Below, one piece after another: positions 20,261 to 29,135 of a stretch of 64,000 bases of DNA. The notes beneath the pieces are model-generated. The model made no database searches. It was given only the letters and a program-made list of their open reading frames with translations, and had not been told where the DNA came from. Origin of the DNA: Paraburkholderia panacisoli (GTDB lineage Bacteria; Pseudomonadota; Gammaproteobacteria; Burkholderiales; Burkholderiaceae); the NCBI RefSeq assembly GCF_008369935.1, contig NZ_VTUZ01000021.1:62001-126000 (forward strand). Direction: 5' to 3'. Position numbers and translations under genes: made by a program. How positions within the stretch are numbered: position 1 is the first letter of the stretch; every line of letters starts with the position of its first letter.

Positions 20261-21387
20261 ACCGTCCCGCACAACCCGATTTCGCCGTCCTCGGCGGCGG
20301 TCTCTGCGGCCGGCTGGTCGCGTGGCGGCTGGCCGGGCAAGGACATCGCGTGGCGCTTTACGAGCGCGGCGACGCCGCTGGTTCGCAGGCCGCCGCGTGG
20401 GTCGCCGCGGCAATGCTGGCGCCGCTGGCCGAAGCCGCCAGCGCCGAGTTGCTGATTACGCGGCTCGGCGCGAGTTCGCTTGATAGCTGGCCGCAAGTGC
20501 TGGCCGAGTTGCCCGAGCCGGTGTTCTTCCAACGTAACGGCACTCTGGTCGTGTGGCATCACGCCGACCGTACCGAAGCGCCGCTGTTTGAGCGCCGGGT
20601 GCGCTCGAACGCGCCGGCCGAATTGCTCGACGGCGGTTTCGTGACGCTGGCGGGCGCGCAGGTAGGCGCCGCTGAGCCTGCGTTGGCAGGTCGCTTCAAT
20701 CAGGGCTGGCTGCTGCCGCGCGAGGGTCAGCTGGACAACCGCCAGGTGCTGGCCGCGCTGGCCGCCGGCCTTGCGCAGCGCAGTGTCGAAACACACTGGA
20801 ACACGCCCGTCGACGATCACGCGCCGCCGCCCGCGCGCGTCACGATCGACTGCCGGGGCCTCGGCGCGAAGCCAGTGCTGCCCACGCTGCGCGGCATTCG
20901 CGGCGAAGTCGCGCGCGTGCATGCGCCCGGAATCAACCTGACGCGCCCGGTGCGGCTGCTTCATCCGCGCTATCCGCTCTATATCGCGCCGAAGCAGAAC
21001 GACCTCTACGTGATCGGCGCAACCGAAGTCGAAGGCGAGGACATGTCGCCGGTCAGCGTGCGCTCGGCGCTCGAACTGCTGAGCGCGGCGTTTTCCGTGC
21101 ATCCAGGCTTCGGCGAGGCGCGCATCCTCGAACTGAATTCGCAGTGCCGCCCGACCTTGCCGGACCACCGTCCGGCGCTCATGTGGGACGGCGCGCTGAC
21201 GCTGCGCGTGAACGGCTTGTATCGACACGGCTACATGATCGCGCCCGAGGTCGCCGACGAAGCCGTGCGCTTTGCGTCGGCGCTGCTCGACGGCCGCATC
21301 GCCGATGCCGACGCGTTCGCCGACTGGCGCCGCGACGCGCGCTGGAGCGAGCTTTTCCAACTGGATTCCGCGCGGGAGCCGGCATGA
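20257..21387 (+). CDS. thiO: Glycine oxidase-type FAD-dependent oxidoreductase
   Basis: 376 residues. ThiO oxidises glycine to the imine used to build the thiazole ring of thiamine. The N-terminal FAD motif is FAVLGGGLCGRLVAWRLAGQGH. The C-terminal part has the DAO-family LRVNGLYRHGYMIAPEVADE segment, where the flavin ring is bound. The start at 20257 sits in an ATGA overlap with the leader ORF, with a GGGAG about ten bases upstream. It is the first enzyme gene of the riboswitch-controlled thiO-thiS-thiG-thiE unit. Confidence 0.93.
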   Translation: MNRPAQPDFAVLGGGLCGRLVAWRLAGQGHRVALYERGDAAGSQAAAWVAAAMLAPLAEAASAELLITRLGASSLDSWPQVLAELPEPVFFQRNGTLVVWHHADRTEAPLFERRVRSNAPAELLDGGFVTLAGAQVGAAEPALAGRFNQGWLLPREGQLDNRQVLAALAAGLAQRSVETHWNTPVDDHAPPPARVTIDCRGLGAKPVLPTLRGIRGEVARVHAPGINLTRPVRLLHPRYPLYIAPKQNDLYVIGATEVEGEDMSPVSVRSALELLSAAFSVHPGFGEARILELNSQCRPTLPDHRPALMWDGALTLRVNGLYRHGYMIAPEVADEAVRFASALLDGRIADADAFADWRRDARWSELFQLDSAREPA

Positions 21388-21438
21388 GCGTTGCGCGCCG
21401 TGCTGCTTTCGCCATCGATTGAACCGTATTCGAACACC

Positions 21439-21636
21439 ATGGACATTCATATCAATCAGAAGCCGTTGTCGCTGCCCGAAGGCGCGACTGTTGCCGATGC
21501 GCTCGCCGCGTACGGCGCGCGGCCGCCGTTCGCGGTCGCGCTGAACGGCGATTTCGTCGCGCGCACCCAGCATGCCGCGCGCGCGCTGCAGCCGGGCGAC
21601 CGGCTCGATGTCGTGCAACCCGTCGCCGGCGGCTAA
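21439..21636 (+). CDS. thiS: Thiamine biosynthesis sulfur-carrier protein
   Basis: 65-residue ubiquitin-fold protein ending in the diagnostic GG (PVAGG), which is adenylated and thiocarboxylated to carry sulfur. The pattern INQKPLSLPEGATVADAL and FAVALNGDFV, then LQPGDRLDVVQPVAGG is typical ThiS. It lies between thiO and thiG, its normal partner. The ATG at 21439 gives the usual length, and the frame upstream belongs to the end of thiO. Confidence 0.95.
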   Translation: MDIHINQKPLSLPEGATVADALAAYGARPPFAVALNGDFVARTQHAARALQPGDRLDVVQPVAGG

Positions 21637-21668
21637 GCGCCGCCCGCCACGCATTGCCGGAGACCAGG

Positions 21669-22493
21669 ATGATGCAAATGACTTCCCCCCAAACCGCCGA
21701 CGCGCTCACGCTGTACGGCCAGACTTTCGCGAGCCGCGTGCTGCTCGGCACCTCGCGTTATCCATCGCTGCAGTCGCTGTCGGATTCGATCGACGCGGCG
21801 CGGCCCGGCATGGTGACCGTCGCACTGCGCCGGCAGATGAACGAAGGCGGCGCCGAAGCCGGCTTCTTCGATCTGCTCAAGCGCCACGGCGTGCCGCTGC
21901 TGCCGAACACGGCGGGCTGCCTGACCGTCGGCGAGGCCGTGGCCACCGCGCACATGGCGCGCGAGATCTTCGAAACCGACTGGATCAAGCTCGAACTGAT
22001 CGGCGACGACTACACGCTGCAGCCCGATCCGGTCGGCCTGATCGAAGCGGCCGCGCGGCTCGTCAAGGACGGCTTCAAGGTGCTGCCTTATTGCACCGAA
22101 GATCTGGTGATCGGCCGGCGTCTGCTGGACGCGGGTTGCGAAGCGCTGATGCCGTGGGGCGCGCCGATCGGCACCGGCAAGGGCGTGATCAATCCGTACG
22201 GGCTGCGCGTGCTGCGCGAGCGGCTGCCGGACGTGCCGCTGATCGTCGACGCCGGGCTCGGCGTGCCGTCGCATGCGGCGCAGGTGATGGAGTGGGGCTT
22301 CGACGGCGTGCTGCTGAACACCGCGGTATCGCAGGCCACACACCCCGACGCGATGGCGCGCGCCTTTGCGCTGGGCGTCGAAGCGGGGCGCCAGGCCTAT
22401 CTGGCGGGACCGATGGCCGAGCGCGAAAGCGCGCACGCGAGCACGCCGGTAGTCGGCATGCCGTTCTGGCATCAAGACGGGAGCGCCGCATGA
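21669..22493 (+). CDS. thiG: Thiazole synthase
   Basis: 274 residues; condenses deoxyxylulose 5-phosphate, dehydroglycine and ThiS-thiocarboxylate into the thiazole phosphate. The Schiff-base Lys is in DWIKLELIGDD. The phosphate-binding end has LIVDAGLGVPSHAAQVMEWGFDG and LLNTAVSQATHP. The first of three clustered ATGs (21669) is best placed after GGAG. Its stop overlaps the thiE start by four bases (ATGA). Confidence 0.96.
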   Translation: MMQMTSPQTADALTLYGQTFASRVLLGTSRYPSLQSLSDSIDAARPGMVTVALRRQMNEGGAEAGFFDLLKRHGVPLLPNTAGCLTVGEAVATAHMAREIFETDWIKLELIGDDYTLQPDPVGLIEAAARLVKDGFKVLPYCTEDLVIGRRLLDAGCEALMPWGAPIGTGKGVINPYGLRVLRERLPDVPLIVDAGLGVPSHAAQVMEWGFDGVLLNTAVSQATHPDAMARAFALGVEAGRQAYLAGPMAERESAHASTPVVGMPFWHQDGSAA

Positions 22494-23593
22494 CGCAAAC
22501 ACTGGCATTGAAGGACCGCGACCTGTTCTGGCCGCCCGCCGACGAACTCACCGAAGCCACCGAGCGGATCCGCGCGCGCCTCGGCGACTGGCCGCCGACC
22601 CATGCGCCGTGGCGCATCTGCCTGACCGCGCCGGACGAACCCAACGGCGGCGACCTGATCGTGATCGCGGACGCGCAGCAGCATGGCGAGCAGGTCGCGC
22701 GCTGGCTGGTGCAGGGCGCTGGCGTGATCGAGGCGGCGGAGAACAAGGCCACGCTGCATCTGGGCGGCGAGAAGTACCGCCTCGAAGGCCATCTGGCGGA
22801 AGACTGGATCGCCGCGCTGGCCGCTTTCCTCGATTGCGGGTTCGATCCGCACGATGCGCTGGTGCTGGCCCTTGCGTGGCGCGACGGCGACGAAACCCGC
22901 GCCGACGACGCCTTTCCGGCCGATCTCGCCCGTTTTCCGCGTCTCGCCGGTTTGCCGACCGCGCCGGCGCAGGCGTTCGCGCGCTGCCCTGAGCGCCTCG
23001 GTTTGTACCCGGTGCTGCCGAGCGCCGAGTGGGTCGAACGGGTAGTGGGCTTCGGTGTGAAGACGGTGCAACTGCGCCGCAAATCGGCCGAACCCGCCGA
23101 CGAACTGAAGCGCGAAATCGCCCGCTGCGTGGCCGCCGGCCGCGCGCACGACGCCCAGGTGTTCATCAACGACCACTGGCGGGCCGCGCTCGAAGCGGGC
23201 GCGTACGGCGTGCACCTCGGCCAGGAAGACGTGCATACCGCCGACCTGTCCGCGCTGGCCGCAGCCGGCGTCCGGCTGGGTCTGTCAACGCACGGTTTCT
23301 ACGAGATTCTGAAGGCGCTGCATTTCCGGCCGAGCTACATTGCATTGGGCGCAGTGTTCCCGACCACGACCAAGGTCATGCCGACCGCGCCGCAGGGCCT
23401 CAAGCGTCTGGCCCGCTACGTGCGGTTGCTGGACGGCGTCGTGCCGCTGGTGGCGATCGGCGGGATCGACCTGCAGGTGCTGCCCGACGTGCTGGCGACC
23501 GGCGTCGGCTGCGCGGCGGTGGTGCGCGCCGTGACGGAAGCGGTCGATCCTGCGGCCGCCGTTTCTGCGTTGCAACAAGGGTTTACGCGATAA
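22490..23593 (+). CDS. thiE: Thiamine-phosphate synthase with N-terminal extension
   Basis: 367 residues against about 210 for a stand-alone ThiE. The C-terminal 190 residues are a complete TIM-barrel ThiE (LYPVLPSAEWVERVVGFGVKTVQLR, INDHWRAALEAGAYGVHLGQED, LSTHGFYE, ALGAVFPTTTK, VAIGGID). It joins the thiazole and pyrimidine phosphates. The N-terminal 155 residues show a weak ThiD/ribokinase-like end (FLDCGFDPHDALVLALAW) but no intact kinase motif, so it may be a degenerate HMP-P kinase domain; that is inference. The long form is, as far as I recall, usual in Burkholderia. Translation is coupled to thiG. Confidence 0.9.
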   Translation: MTQTLALKDRDLFWPPADELTEATERIRARLGDWPPTHAPWRICLTAPDEPNGGDLIVIADAQQHGEQVARWLVQGAGVIEAAENKATLHLGGEKYRLEGHLAEDWIAALAAFLDCGFDPHDALVLALAWRDGDETRADDAFPADLARFPRLAGLPTAPAQAFARCPERLGLYPVLPSAEWVERVVGFGVKTVQLRRKSAEPADELKREIARCVAAGRAHDAQVFINDHWRAALEAGAYGVHLGQEDVHTADLSALAAAGVRLGLSTHGFYEILKALHFRPSYIALGAVFPTTTKVMPTAPQGLKRLARYVRLLDGVVPLVAIGGIDLQVLPDVLATGVGCAAVVRAVTEAVDPAAAVSALQQGFTR

Positions 23594-23649
23594 TGGTCAG
23601 GCATCGTTAAGGGACTGGGCGCTTCACGGCAACTTTTGCATGATGGCCC

Positions 23650-23655
23650 TATAAT
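23650..23655 (+). promoter_or_regulatory. -10 element of the mla operon promoter
   Basis: A perfect TATAAT lies 32 bases above the mlaF GTG, followed by AAAGGA as ribosome site. No good -35 hexamer is found at 16-18 bases, so an activator or a weak -35 would be needed. The same CCCTATAAT context recurs at 28088-28096. Confidence 0.5.
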
Positions 23656-23687
23656 TCGGCCTTCCGTGTAAAAGGACTGTCAGTTTC

Positions 23688-24509
23688 GTGTCTTCCTCCC
23701 CCGAGACCTTACTCGAGCTGCGCGACGTCGACTTCGGTTACGGCGACCGGCTTGTCCTGTCGAACCTGAACCTGCGCTTCAAGCGCGGCCAGGTCGTCGC
23801 GGTCATGGGCGGCTCGGGTTGCGGCAAGACCACGGTGCTGCGTCTGATCGGCGGCTTGGTGCGCGCGCAGCGCGGTCAGATCCTTTTTCAGGGCCAGGAT
23901 GTCGGCCAGCAGACGCGCGACGGGCTTTATGCGCTGCGCCGCAAGATGGGCATGCTGTTTCAGTTCGGTGCGCTGTTTACCGACATGTCGGTGTTCGAAA
24001 ACGTCGCCTTCACCCTGCGCGAGCACACCGACCTTCCCGAAGAATTGCTGCGCGACCTCGTGTTGATGAAGCTCAACGCGGTCGGTTTGCGCGGCGCGCG
24101 CGACCTGATGCCGTCGGAGATTTCGGGCGGCATGGCGCGACGTGTGGCGCTGGCGCGTGCAATCGCCCTCGACCCCGAACTGATGATGTACGACGAGCCG
24201 TTCGCCGGTCTCGATCCCATTTCACTCGGCATCACCGCGAACCTGATCCGCGCGTTGAATCAGGCGCTCGGCGCCACCTCGATCCTCGTCACGCACGACG
24301 TGCCGGAATCGTTCGCTATCGCGGATTACGTCTACTTTCTCGCCAACGGCGGGGTGCACGCCGAGGGCACGCCGGCCGAACTGCGCGCATCGACCGATCC
24401 GACGGTGCGGCAGTTCATCGACGGCGCGCCGGACGGCCCATTCAAATTCCACTATCCGAGCAACGCGCCGCTGGCGGCGGACTTCGGCATCGGCGGAGGC
24501 CAGTCATGA
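23688..24509 (+). CDS. mlaF: Phospholipid-transport ABC ATPase MlaF
   Basis: 273 residues. ATPase of the Mla system, which returns mislocalised phospholipids from the outer to the inner membrane. Walker A is GGSGCGKTT, the signature is ISGGMARRVALARAIA, Walker B is LMMYDEPFAGLD, with the H-loop in VTHDV. The GTG start has AAAGGA about 12 bases upstream. Its stop overlaps the mlaE ATG by four bases. Confidence 0.96.
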   Translation: MSSSPETLLELRDVDFGYGDRLVLSNLNLRFKRGQVVAVMGGSGCGKTTVLRLIGGLVRAQRGQILFQGQDVGQQTRDGLYALRRKMGMLFQFGALFTDMSVFENVAFTLREHTDLPEELLRDLVLMKLNAVGLRGARDLMPSEISGGMARRVALARAIALDPELMMYDEPFAGLDPISLGITANLIRALNQALGATSILVTHDVPESFAIADYVYFLANGGVHAEGTPAELRASTDPTVRQFIDGAPDGPFKFHYPSNAPLAADFGIGGGQS

Positions 24510-25273
24510 TCAGTGCGATTGGTCGCTCGGTGATCAGCGGGCTGGGCACGGCCGGCTACGCCACGCGATTTTTCTTCCGGCTGCTGCTCGAATTCTTCCC
24601 GCTGCTGCGCCGTCCGCGCCTTGTCACGAAGCAGATCCACTTCGTGGGTAATTATTCGCTGGTGATCATTGCCGTGTCGGGGCTGTTCGTCGGCTTCGTG
24701 CTCGGCTTGCAGGGTTATTACACGCTGAACCGCTACGGCTCCGAACAGGCGCTGGGGCTGCTGGTCGCGCTGTCGCTCGTGCGCGAACTCGGACCGGTGG
24801 TCACGGCGCTGCTGTTCGCCGGCCGGGCCGGCACATCGCTGACGGCCGAGATCGGTTTGATGAAGGCGGGCGAGCAACTGACCGCCATGGAAATGATGGC
24901 CGTCGACCCGGTCAAGGTCGTGGTCGCGCCGCGCCTGTGGGCCGGCATTATCGCGATGCCGGTGCTTGCCGCCATCTTCAGCGCGGTCGGCGTGCTGGGC
25001 GGCTACGTGGTGGGCGTGCTGCTGATCGGCGTCGATGCCGGCGCGTTCTGGTCGCAGATGCAAAGCGGCGTGGATGTGTGGCGCGATGTCGGCGCCGGGG
25101 TCGTCAAGAGCGTGGTGTTCGGCCTCGCGGTCACGTTCGTGGCGCTGTTTCAAGGCTATGAAGCCAAGCCGACGCCGGAAGGCGTCTCGCGCGCGACGAC
25201 CAAGACCGTCGTGTATGCGTCGCTGGCGGTGCTCGGCCTCGATTTTCTGCTGACCGCATTGATGTTCAGCTAA
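24506..25273 (+). CDS. mlaE: Phospholipid-transport permease MlaE
   Basis: 255 residues, inner-membrane permease with five to six hydrophobic segments and the MlaE family core VRELGPVVTALLFAGRAGTSLTAE... followed by EQLTAMEMMAVDPV and RLWAGIIAMPVLAAI. Two copies form the channel for the MlaFEDB complex. It is translationally coupled to mlaF and is followed by mlaD after 80 bases. Confidence 0.96.
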   Translation: MISAIGRSVISGLGTAGYATRFFFRLLLEFFPLLRRPRLVTKQIHFVGNYSLVIIAVSGLFVGFVLGLQGYYTLNRYGSEQALGLLVALSLVRELGPVVTALLFAGRAGTSLTAEIGLMKAGEQLTAMEMMAVDPVKVVVAPRLWAGIIAMPVLAAIFSAVGVLGGYVVGVLLIGVDAGAFWSQMQSGVDVWRDVGAGVVKSVVFGLAVTFVALFQGYEAKPTPEGVSRATTKTVVYASLAVLGLDFLLTALMFS

Positions 25274-25353
25274 GTCCGCGCTGCACGTTTTCCGCCGGCG
25301 GCGCGTCTCGCGCTGCGCGGGGAACGTCGACGGCGTGGCGGATTCACTTTGGG

Positions 25354-25899
25354 ATGACGATGAAAAAGACTGTTCTCGACTTCTGGGTCGGCCTGTTCGT
25401 GGTGTTGGGTTTCGTGGCGTTGCTGTTTCTCGCGCTGAAGGCCGGCAACATGAGCTCGTTGTCTTTCCAGGCAACCTACCCGGTCAAACTCAAGTTCGAC
25501 AATATCGGCGGCCTCAAGGCGCGCGCGCCGGTGAAGAGCGCGGGCGTGACGGTCGGCCGGGTCGCCTCGATCGGCTTCGACAGCAACGCGTATCAGGCGG
25601 TCGTCACGATTGATCTCGACAAGCAGTATCAGTTTCCGAAGGACACCTCGGCGAAGATCCTTACCTCGGGTCTGCTCGGCGAACAGTACATCGGACTCGA
25701 ACCCGGTGGCGACACCGAAATGCTGAAGGCCGGCGACACGATTGCGATGACGCAATCGGCGATCGTGCTGGAAAATCTCATCGGTCAGTTCCTCTATAGC
25801 AAGGCCGCAGATTCCGGGGCGTCGAAGCCCGCTGCCGCAGCGCCCGCACGGGCGGCTCCGGCACCGGGTATGCCCGCCTCCGGCGCCGCGGGCCAATAA
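25354..25899 (+). CDS. mlaD: MCE-domain phospholipid-binding protein MlaD
   Basis: 181 residues. One N-terminal membrane anchor (WVGLFVVLGFVALLFLALKAG) and one MCE domain (VKLKFDNIGGLKARAPVKSAGV, TSGLLGEQYIGLEPGG). It forms the hexameric periplasmic ring of the Mla complex. The tail is Ala/Pro-rich (SKPAAAAPARAAPAPG). Translation could begin at 25354 or at the Met two codons later. Confidence 0.95.
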   Translation: MTMKKTVLDFWVGLFVVLGFVALLFLALKAGNMSSLSFQATYPVKLKFDNIGGLKARAPVKSAGVTVGRVASIGFDSNAYQAVVTIDLDKQYQFPKDTSAKILTSGLLGEQYIGLEPGGDTEMLKAGDTIAMTQSAIVLENLIGQFLYSKAADSGASKPAAAAPARAAPAPGMPASGAAGQ

Positions 25900-25910
25900 G
25901 GAGAACAAGC

Positions 25911-26927
25911 ATGCAGACCTCACGCATCGAGGGCGCGCGCGCCTTCCAGCTAGGCAAGGTGGCGGTGGCGGCCGTGCTGCTCGCCGGCTGCACGACCGTG
26001 CAGACGCCGACCAAGGGCGACCCGTTCGAAGGCTTCAACCGCACGATCTTCACGGTCAACGACAAGATCGACCAATACGCGCTGAAGCCGGTCGCCAAAG
26101 GCTACGTGTGGGCCACCCCGCAGCCGGTGCGCGACAGCGTGACGAACTTCTTCTCGAACATCGGCGACGTCTACATCGCGGCGAACAACTTGCTGCAGTT
26201 GAAGATCACAGACGGCGTGCAGGACATCATGCGGATCGTGATCAACACGGTGTTCGGCGTCGGCGGGCTGTTCGACGTCGCGACGCTCGCGAAGCTGCCC
26301 AAGCACGAGAACGACCTCGGCCTGACGTTCGGCCACTACGGCGTGCCGCCGGGGCCGTATCTGGTGCTGCCGCTATTTGGGCCGAGCACCGTGCGCGACG
26401 CGGTCGGCTCGGTCGGCAACTACTATGTGAACCCGCTGAGCTACATCGATCCGCCGGGTCTGAGCTGGGGGCTGTATGGTCTGAACATCGTCAACGTGCG
26501 CGCCAACCTGCTGGGTGCGAGCGACGTGCTGGAAGGCGCCGCGCTCGACAAATACTCGTTCGTGCGTAACGCGTATCTGCAACGTCGCCAGTATCTGCTG
26601 TCGGACGGCCGGCGTTCGGCGACGCTGCCGAATTACGATCAGGAAGCGCCGCTGCCGAAATACGAGGACGTCGACTCCGGCGCGGCCGCCGCGCCGGCCG
26701 GCGCCGTCACCGGCACCGCGGGTGCCGCCGCGAAGGCGGCCGCGGCCTCCGGCACCGCTGTGGCGACGCCGCCGCAGGGTGAGCCGGCCGCCGCGCCGGA
26801 ACCCGCATCGGGCGCCACTGAAACGCCGCCGTTGGACCTCAACGGCGGTCCCGAAACGACGCAGATTCCGGCCGGGCAACTGGTGCCGCCCACGCGTTTC
26901 AATTTTCCGTCCTTCAAATTGCACTAA
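25911..26927 (+). CDS. mlaA: Outer-membrane lipoprotein MlaA/VacJ with long C-terminal tail
   Basis: 338 residues. A signal peptide with lipobox LLAGC leads into the MlaA domain (DPFEGFNRTIFTVNDKIDQYALKPVAKGY, GLGTFG-like LGLTFGHYGVPPGPYLVLPLFGPSTVRDAVG). This lipoprotein opens a channel for phospholipids on the outer membrane. About the last 100 residues are an Ala/Pro/Gly-rich tail not found in E. coli MlaA (about 250 residues). In E. coli mlaA is at a separate locus; here it is inside the mla operon between mlaD and mlaC, 11 bases after mlaD. Confidence 0.95.
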   Translation: MQTSRIEGARAFQLGKVAVAAVLLAGCTTVQTPTKGDPFEGFNRTIFTVNDKIDQYALKPVAKGYVWATPQPVRDSVTNFFSNIGDVYIAANNLLQLKITDGVQDIMRIVINTVFGVGGLFDVATLAKLPKHENDLGLTFGHYGVPPGPYLVLPLFGPSTVRDAVGSVGNYYVNPLSYIDPPGLSWGLYGLNIVNVRANLLGASDVLEGAALDKYSFVRNAYLQRRQYLLSDGRRSATLPNYDQEAPLPKYEDVDSGAAAAPAGAVTGTAGAAAKAAAASGTAVATPPQGEPAAAPEPASGATETPPLDLNGGPETTQIPAGQLVPPTRFNFPSFKLH

Positions 26928-27041
26928 GTGTGAAGCCGTAACAGATCGATACGACTCTCGCAGTTTGCGCATGGATTGCCGTCGAACTCGCGTGTTAAGG
27001 TCCGCTCCAACGCTTGCACTATTTTTGAGGCTAGGTTCGAT

Positions 27042-27674
27042 ATGAAAAAATTCTTCCTGATTCCGTTGTTTGCCGCGTTGTTCTCGTTCGCCAGCGCCGG
27101 TGCATCGGCGCAAACCGTCGACACGAATTCGCCGGACGGCATGGTCAAGACCGTCACCCAGCAGGTGATCGATGCGATCCGTGGCGACAAGTCGATTCAG
27201 CAAGGCGACATCTCGCACATCACGCGTCTGGTCAACGAAAAGATCCTGCCGTACACGGATTTCCGCCGCACCACGCAACTGGCGATGGGCCGCAACTGGC
27301 GCACGGCCACGCCCGAGCAGCAGAGCCAGGTGGTCGAGCAGTTCAAGACGCTGTTGATCCGCACGTACTCGGGCGCGCTTGCGCAGGTGCGCGATCAGGA
27401 GATCCAGTACAAGCCGTTCCGCATGAACCCCGACGACACCGATACGGTGGTGCGCTCGGTCGTGATGAACAACGGCTCGCCGATCGAACTCGACTACCGT
27501 CTGTACAAGACGCCGCAAGGCTGGCGCGTGTATGACATCAACGTGCTCGGCGCATGGCTGATCCAGGCGTATCAGCAGCAGTTCAACGAGCAGATCCAGC
27601 AGAAGGGCGTGGATGGACTGATCCAGTTCCTCACGCAGCGCAACCAGCAACTCGCCGCAGGCAAGCAGTCGTGA
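27042..27674 (+). CDS. mlaC: Periplasmic phospholipid carrier MlaC
   Basis: 210 residues. Signal peptide FFLIPLFAALFSFASAGASA. The mature Tol_Tol_Ttg2 domain contains EKILPYTDFRRTTQLAMGRNWRTATPEQQ, LLIRTYSGAL and GWRVYDINVLGAWLIQAYQQQF. It shuttles phospholipid between MlaA and MlaD. The ATG at 27042 follows TGAGG; the frame is open further upstream but without a signal peptide. Its stop overlaps mlaB by four bases. Confidence 0.95.
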   Translation: MKKFFLIPLFAALFSFASAGASAQTVDTNSPDGMVKTVTQQVIDAIRGDKSIQQGDISHITRLVNEKILPYTDFRRTTQLAMGRNWRTATPEQQSQVVEQFKTLLIRTYSGALAQVRDQEIQYKPFRMNPDDTDTVVRSVVMNNGSPIELDYRLYKTPQGWRVYDINVLGAWLIQAYQQQFNEQIQQKGVDGLIQFLTQRNQQLAAGKQS

Positions 27675-27973
27675 GCGAACTGCTGACTCCCGTCGCCAAC
27701 CGCTTCGAAAGCGGCGGGACATTGACCCACGCGAGTGCGAAAGCCGCGCTCGCGGCGGGTTTGCAACGCATCGAGGCGGGCGCGGGCAGCGTGGACTGCG
27801 CGCCGCTCGTGCAATTCGACTCGTCCGCGCTGGCCGTGCTGCTCGCGTGGAAGCGTGCCGCTCAGACTCGCGGCGTCGAATTCGTGATCGTCAATCTGCC
27901 GGCTGGTCTTGCCAGTCTCGCGCAAGCCTACGGCGTCGATACCCTCCTGTGTCGACCGGCGTTAGCGCTTTAG
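27671..27973 (+). CDS. mlaB: STAS-domain protein MlaB
   Basis: 100 residues, a single STAS domain (FESGGTLTHASAKAAL, VDCAPLVQFDSSALAVLLAWKRAA). MlaB binds MlaF and is needed for assembly and activity of the complex. It starts with GTG in a GTGA overlap with mlaC, which fixes the start. It is the last mla gene. Confidence 0.92.
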   Translation: MSELLTPVANRFESGGTLTHASAKAALAAGLQRIEAGAGSVDCAPLVQFDSSALAVLLAWKRAAQTRGVEFVIVNLPAGLASLAQAYGVDTLLCRPALAL

Positions 27974-28090
27974 CGCTTACTCCGGTCCCACGCAACCTGG
28001 TTGCGTCGGCGCGACATTGACGCTGCATTGAGCTGGTAAGCGCGTCGCTTCCAATCCCCCTGCCTCAGGCGAGGCCTCTGGTTTTTGCCC

Positions 28091-28096
28091 TATAAT
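28091..28096 (+). promoter_or_regulatory. -10 element upstream of second ABC operon
   Basis: TATAAT preceded by TTTTTGCCC, 107 bases above the ABC ATPase start. No matching -35 hexamer at 17 bases. A GGGGC/GCCCC hairpin lies just downstream at about 28111-28129. The 229-base gap between mlaB and the next gene suggests a separate promoter. Confidence 0.45.
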
Positions 28097-28202
28097 CAAA
28101 CGTTTTTTGGGGCGGCTAACCGGCCCCAATTCCGTTCCTTTCCAGCATTTGCGCGCCCACTCCGGGCTCCTTTAGGCGCCGCGACGCACGCGGTCCACAG
28201 TC

Positions 28203-29135
28203 ATGTCAGCCATAGAAATTCGTAACGTCAAGAAGCGCTACAAGGACTTGCAGGCGCTCAAGGGCGTCAGCCTCACGGTCGAAGAAGGCGAGTTCTTCGG
28301 TCTGCTCGGTCCGAACGGCGCGGGCAAGACGACGCTCATCAGCATCCTCGCGGGCCTCGCTCGCGCCGATGAAGGCAGCATCGCAGTGCGCGGCCATGAC
28401 GTCGTGGACGATTTCCGCCATGCGCGCCGCGCGCTCGGCGTCGTGCCGCAGGAACTCGTGTTCGACCCGTTCTTCACCGTGCGCGAAACCTTGCGCATCC
28501 AGTCCGGCTACTACGGGCTGCGCAACAACGACGCGTGGATCGACGAGATCATGGCCAATCTCGACCTCACCGACAAAGCCGACGCCAACATGCGCGCGCT
28601 GTCGGGCGGCATGAAGCGCCGCGTGCTGGTTGCGCAGGCGCTGGTGCACCGGCCGCCGGTGATCGTGCTCGACGAGCCGACCGCGGGCGTCGACGTCGAA
28701 CTGCGTCAAACGCTGTGGAAATTCATCTCGCGTCTGAACCGCGAAGGCCACACCATCGTGCTGACCACGCACTACCTGGAAGAAGCCGAGTCGCTGTGTG
28801 ACCGCATCGCGATGCTGCGGCGTGGCGAAGTGGTCGCGCTGGATCGCACCAGCACGCTGTTGCAACGCTTTGCCGGCATGCAACTGTTCGTGCGGTTCGC
28901 GCAGGGCGTGCTGCCAGTCGAACTGCGTCCGCTCGAAGCGGAGAGCGGCGCCGGCAACGGTAACGGCCGCCAGCATCTGCTGCGCCTGTCGAGCTACGAC
29001 GAAGTCGAGCGGATTCTCGCGCAGTGCCGTGCGGCGGGCTGTACATTCGAAGAAATCGAGGTCCGCAAGGCCGACCTCGAAGACGTGTTCGTTCAGGTGA
29101 TGAACGGTCCGGAAGTGATCGAGGGGCTTGCATGA
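28203..29135 (+). CDS. ABC transporter ATPase, YadG/NodI type
   Basis: 310 residues. Walker A GPNGAGKTT, Q-loop VPQELVFDPF, signature LSGGMKRRVLVAQALVH, Walker B VIVLDEPTAGVD, switch His in LTTHYLEEAE. The C-terminal 80 residues are typical of the DrrA/NodI/YadG group. Together with the next gene it forms a two-component exporter of the ABC-2 type. The pair sits between mlaB and ibaG, while in E. coli mlaB is followed directly by ibaG. The stop overlaps the permease ATG by four bases. Confidence 0.93.
   Translation: MSAIEIRNVKKRYKDLQALKGVSLTVEEGEFFGLLGPNGAGKTTLISILAGLARADEGSIAVRGHDVVDDFRHARRALGVVPQELVFDPFFTVRETLRIQSGYYGLRNNDAWIDEIMANLDLTDKADANMRALSGGMKRRVLVAQALVHRPPVIVLDEPTAGVDVELRQTLWKFISRLNREGHTIVLTTHYLEEAESLCDRIAMLRRGEVVALDRTSTLLQRFAGMQLFVRFAQGVLPVELRPLEAESGAGNGNGRQHLLRLSSYDEVERILAQCRAAGCTFEEIEVRKADLEDVFVQVMNGPEVIEGLA

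Noticed and set aside
20158..21654. 498-codon minus-strand frame opposite thiO-thiS
   Set aside because: Complement of thiamine genes; no family resemblance.
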